From: an uncultured Eubacteriales bacterium | GTDB lineage: Bacteria > Bacillota > Clostridia > UMGS1810 | Length of the DNA stretch: 5,310 bases | Direction: 5' to 3' | Assembly: GCA_902493665.1 (NCBI GenBank) | Contig: CABUQL010000107.1 | Location: forward strand, 1-5,310 | Part shown: positions 4,622-5,310 of the stretch, one piece after another | Layout: the number at the start of each line of letters is the position of its first letter | How positions within the stretch are numbered: position 1 is the first letter of the stretch | Notes under the pieces: generated by a model | Databases searched by the model: none | Told to the model about the DNA's origin: nothing | The model's input: only the letters and a program-made list of their open reading frames with translations | Made by a program: the position numbers and the translations under genes

Positions 4622-4650
4622 TTTACATTGTGAAAAAAATATGGTATAAT
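4622..4650 (+). promoter_or_regulatory. Upstream miaB promoter (P1)
   Basis: TTTACA at 4622-4627, a 17-bp spacer, TATAAT at 4645-4650, with TG at 4642-4643 giving an extended -10. The implied start is near 4657, about 136 nt before the miaB ATG. Confidence 0.85.
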
Positions 4651-4658
4651 AACCTAAC

Positions 4659-4691
4659 AAAACATAGCGAAATCAAAGATTTCTATGTTTT
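4659..4691 (+). other. Hairpin at the 5' end of the P1 miaB leader
   Basis: AAAACATAG (4659-4667) pairs with CTATGTTTT (4683-4691). Inside, AAATC (4670-4674) pairs with GATTT (4678-4682) around an AAA loop, leaving only a 2-nt bulge (CG). It starts about 2 nt after the predicted P1 start and is followed directly by GGAG (4692-4695). It lacks a T-run, so it is not a terminator. A 5' mRNA-stabilising or regulatory stem is possible. Confidence 0.55.
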
Positions 4692-4741
4692 GGAGAACAT
4701 TGTATCATAATACTTCGGCGACAAATATCCGCCTTCGTTGT

Positions 4742-4755
4742 TATGGTATAATAAC
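4742..4755 (+). promoter_or_regulatory. Possible second miaB promoter (P2), extended -10
   Basis: TATGGTATAATAAC at 4742-4755 repeats exactly the 14 nt at 4640-4653 that make up the P1 -10 region, including TGG TATAAT. No good -35 is present (AATATC at 4724-4729), so activity would rest on the extended -10. The implied leader is about 34 nt. Confidence 0.5.
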
Positions 4756-4792
4756 GAATATAATTATTATGTTGCGAAAGGTAAAAGACGTA

Positions 4793-5310
4793 ATGTCAAA
4801 AAGAGAAAACATTGTTATTTCCGAAGAAGAAATTTTAAAACAGAAGGAATATACAAATAAAATAAAAGAAACGTTTCCGGGCAAAAAATATGCTTTTGTT
4901 GAAACATACGGCTGTGCGCAGAACGTCAACGACAGCGAGCGCATTTTGGGTATGCTCTGCGATATGGGATACGAAAAATGCGACGATAAAGAAAAAGCCG
5001 ACGTTATAATTTACAATACGTGTGCGGTAAGAGAAAATGCCGAGCTTAAGGTTTTCGGAAACATCGGCGCATTAAAAGGTCTTAAAAGACGGAAACCCGA
5101 GCTTGTAATCGGCGTCTGCGGATGCATGATGCAGCAGGAACACATCAGCGAGCAGATACGAAAAAAGTACAAGCACGTTGACCTTGTTTTCGGGACTCAC
5201 GCACTTTACAAATTCCCGTATCTTTTGTCGCAGGTTCTTTTTAATCACGAAAGAGCGTTTGACACAAAAGAAAACATCGGCGTTATTGCCGAAAAAATCC
5301 CCATGAAACG
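4793..5310 (+). CDS. miaB: tRNA-2-methylthio-N6-dimethylallyladenosine synthase MiaB (5' part)
   Basis: Radical-SAM methylthiotransferase that adds a 2-methylthio group to i6A37 of tRNAs reading UNN codons. The visible 172 residues cover the N-terminal MTTase (UPF0004) domain, and the frame is still open at the window edge. The three auxiliary cluster ligands are recognisable: Cys41 in VETYGCAQNVNDSERILGML, Cys77 in YNTCAVRENAELKVFGNIG, and Cys111 in VIGVCGCMMQQ. The radical-SAM CxxxCxxC motif and the TRAM domain would lie beyond the window. NTC.VRENAE.KV.G fits MiaB better than RimO or MtaB. ATG 4793 has AAAGG at 4777-4781, 11 nt upstream, a rather long spacing. An in-frame ATG at 4769 and a TTG at 4700 (after GGAG at 4692-4695) are open alternatives. 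Two promoters lie just upstream, so it starts its own transcription unit. Confidence 0.93.
   Translation, partial: MSKRENIVISEEEILKQKEYTNKIKETFPGKKYAFVETYGCAQNVNDSERILGMLCDMGYEKCDDKEKADVIIYNTCAVRENAELKVFGNIGALKGLKRRKPELVIGVCGCMMQQEHISEQIRKKYKHVDLVFGTHALYKFPYLLSQVLFNHERAFDTKENIGVIAEKIPMK

Noticed and set aside
4741..4944. 67-codon minus-strand frame
   Set aside because: It is antisense to miaB, whose Cys motifs and frame are clear.

Overview
The window is AT-rich bacterial DNA. The features fit a low-GC Bacillota of the Clostridia type, probably gut-associated or anaerobic. The support is strong AGGAG-type ribosome binding sites, near-consensus sigma-A promoters (TTGACA/TATAAT, some with an extended TGn -10), a tRNA gene with encoded CCA, an ECF-type biotin transporter component, and a secreted protein with copper-amine-oxidase-like repeats. 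The exact genus cannot be read from the sequence.

Layout, left to right. A 12-bp inverted repeat around a possible -10 precedes a two-gene unit: bioY (biotin-specific S component of an ECF transporter) and, 2 nt after its stop, a cytoplasmic SGNH/GDSL-type hydrolase. A separate promoter then serves a secreted 393-aa protein with two N-terminal repeats, closed by an intrinsic terminator. Next is a compact tRNA-Leu(UAG) transcription unit with a consensus promoter, a leader hairpin and a strong terminator. A second, bidirectional terminator is shared with a convergent minus-strand gene for a shortened, motif-degenerate serine beta-lactamase-like protein. The last gene is the 5' part of miaB (tRNA methylthiotransferase), which runs off the right edge and has two extended -10 promoters and a leader hairpin.

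The most unusual part is 3961-4445, upstream of the beta-lactamase-like gene. It holds 2.6 nearly identical copies of a 173-bp tandem repeat. Immediately beyond the outer end of the array lies a perfect minus-strand sigma-A promoter (TTGACA, 17 bp, TATAAT) that would transcribe the array leftward into the gene. Read on the minus strand, the units carry a promoter-like element and an SD sequence. In the two internal junctions the SD is followed by a GTG-started 38-codon ORF whose SD and start lie in a hairpin. At the gene-proximal end the same SD instead serves the real gene and its hairpin partner is gone. Read on the plus strand, each copy carries a hairpin plus T6 that looks like a terminator. 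The array may be a regulatory leader, or an expanded intergenic repeat whose structure is incidental. The sequence alone does not decide.

Functional links between the genes are weak. The bioY/SGNH pair is probably co-transcribed. MiaB and tRNA-Leu(UAG) are both translation-related, but this tRNA has G37 and is not a MiaB substrate.
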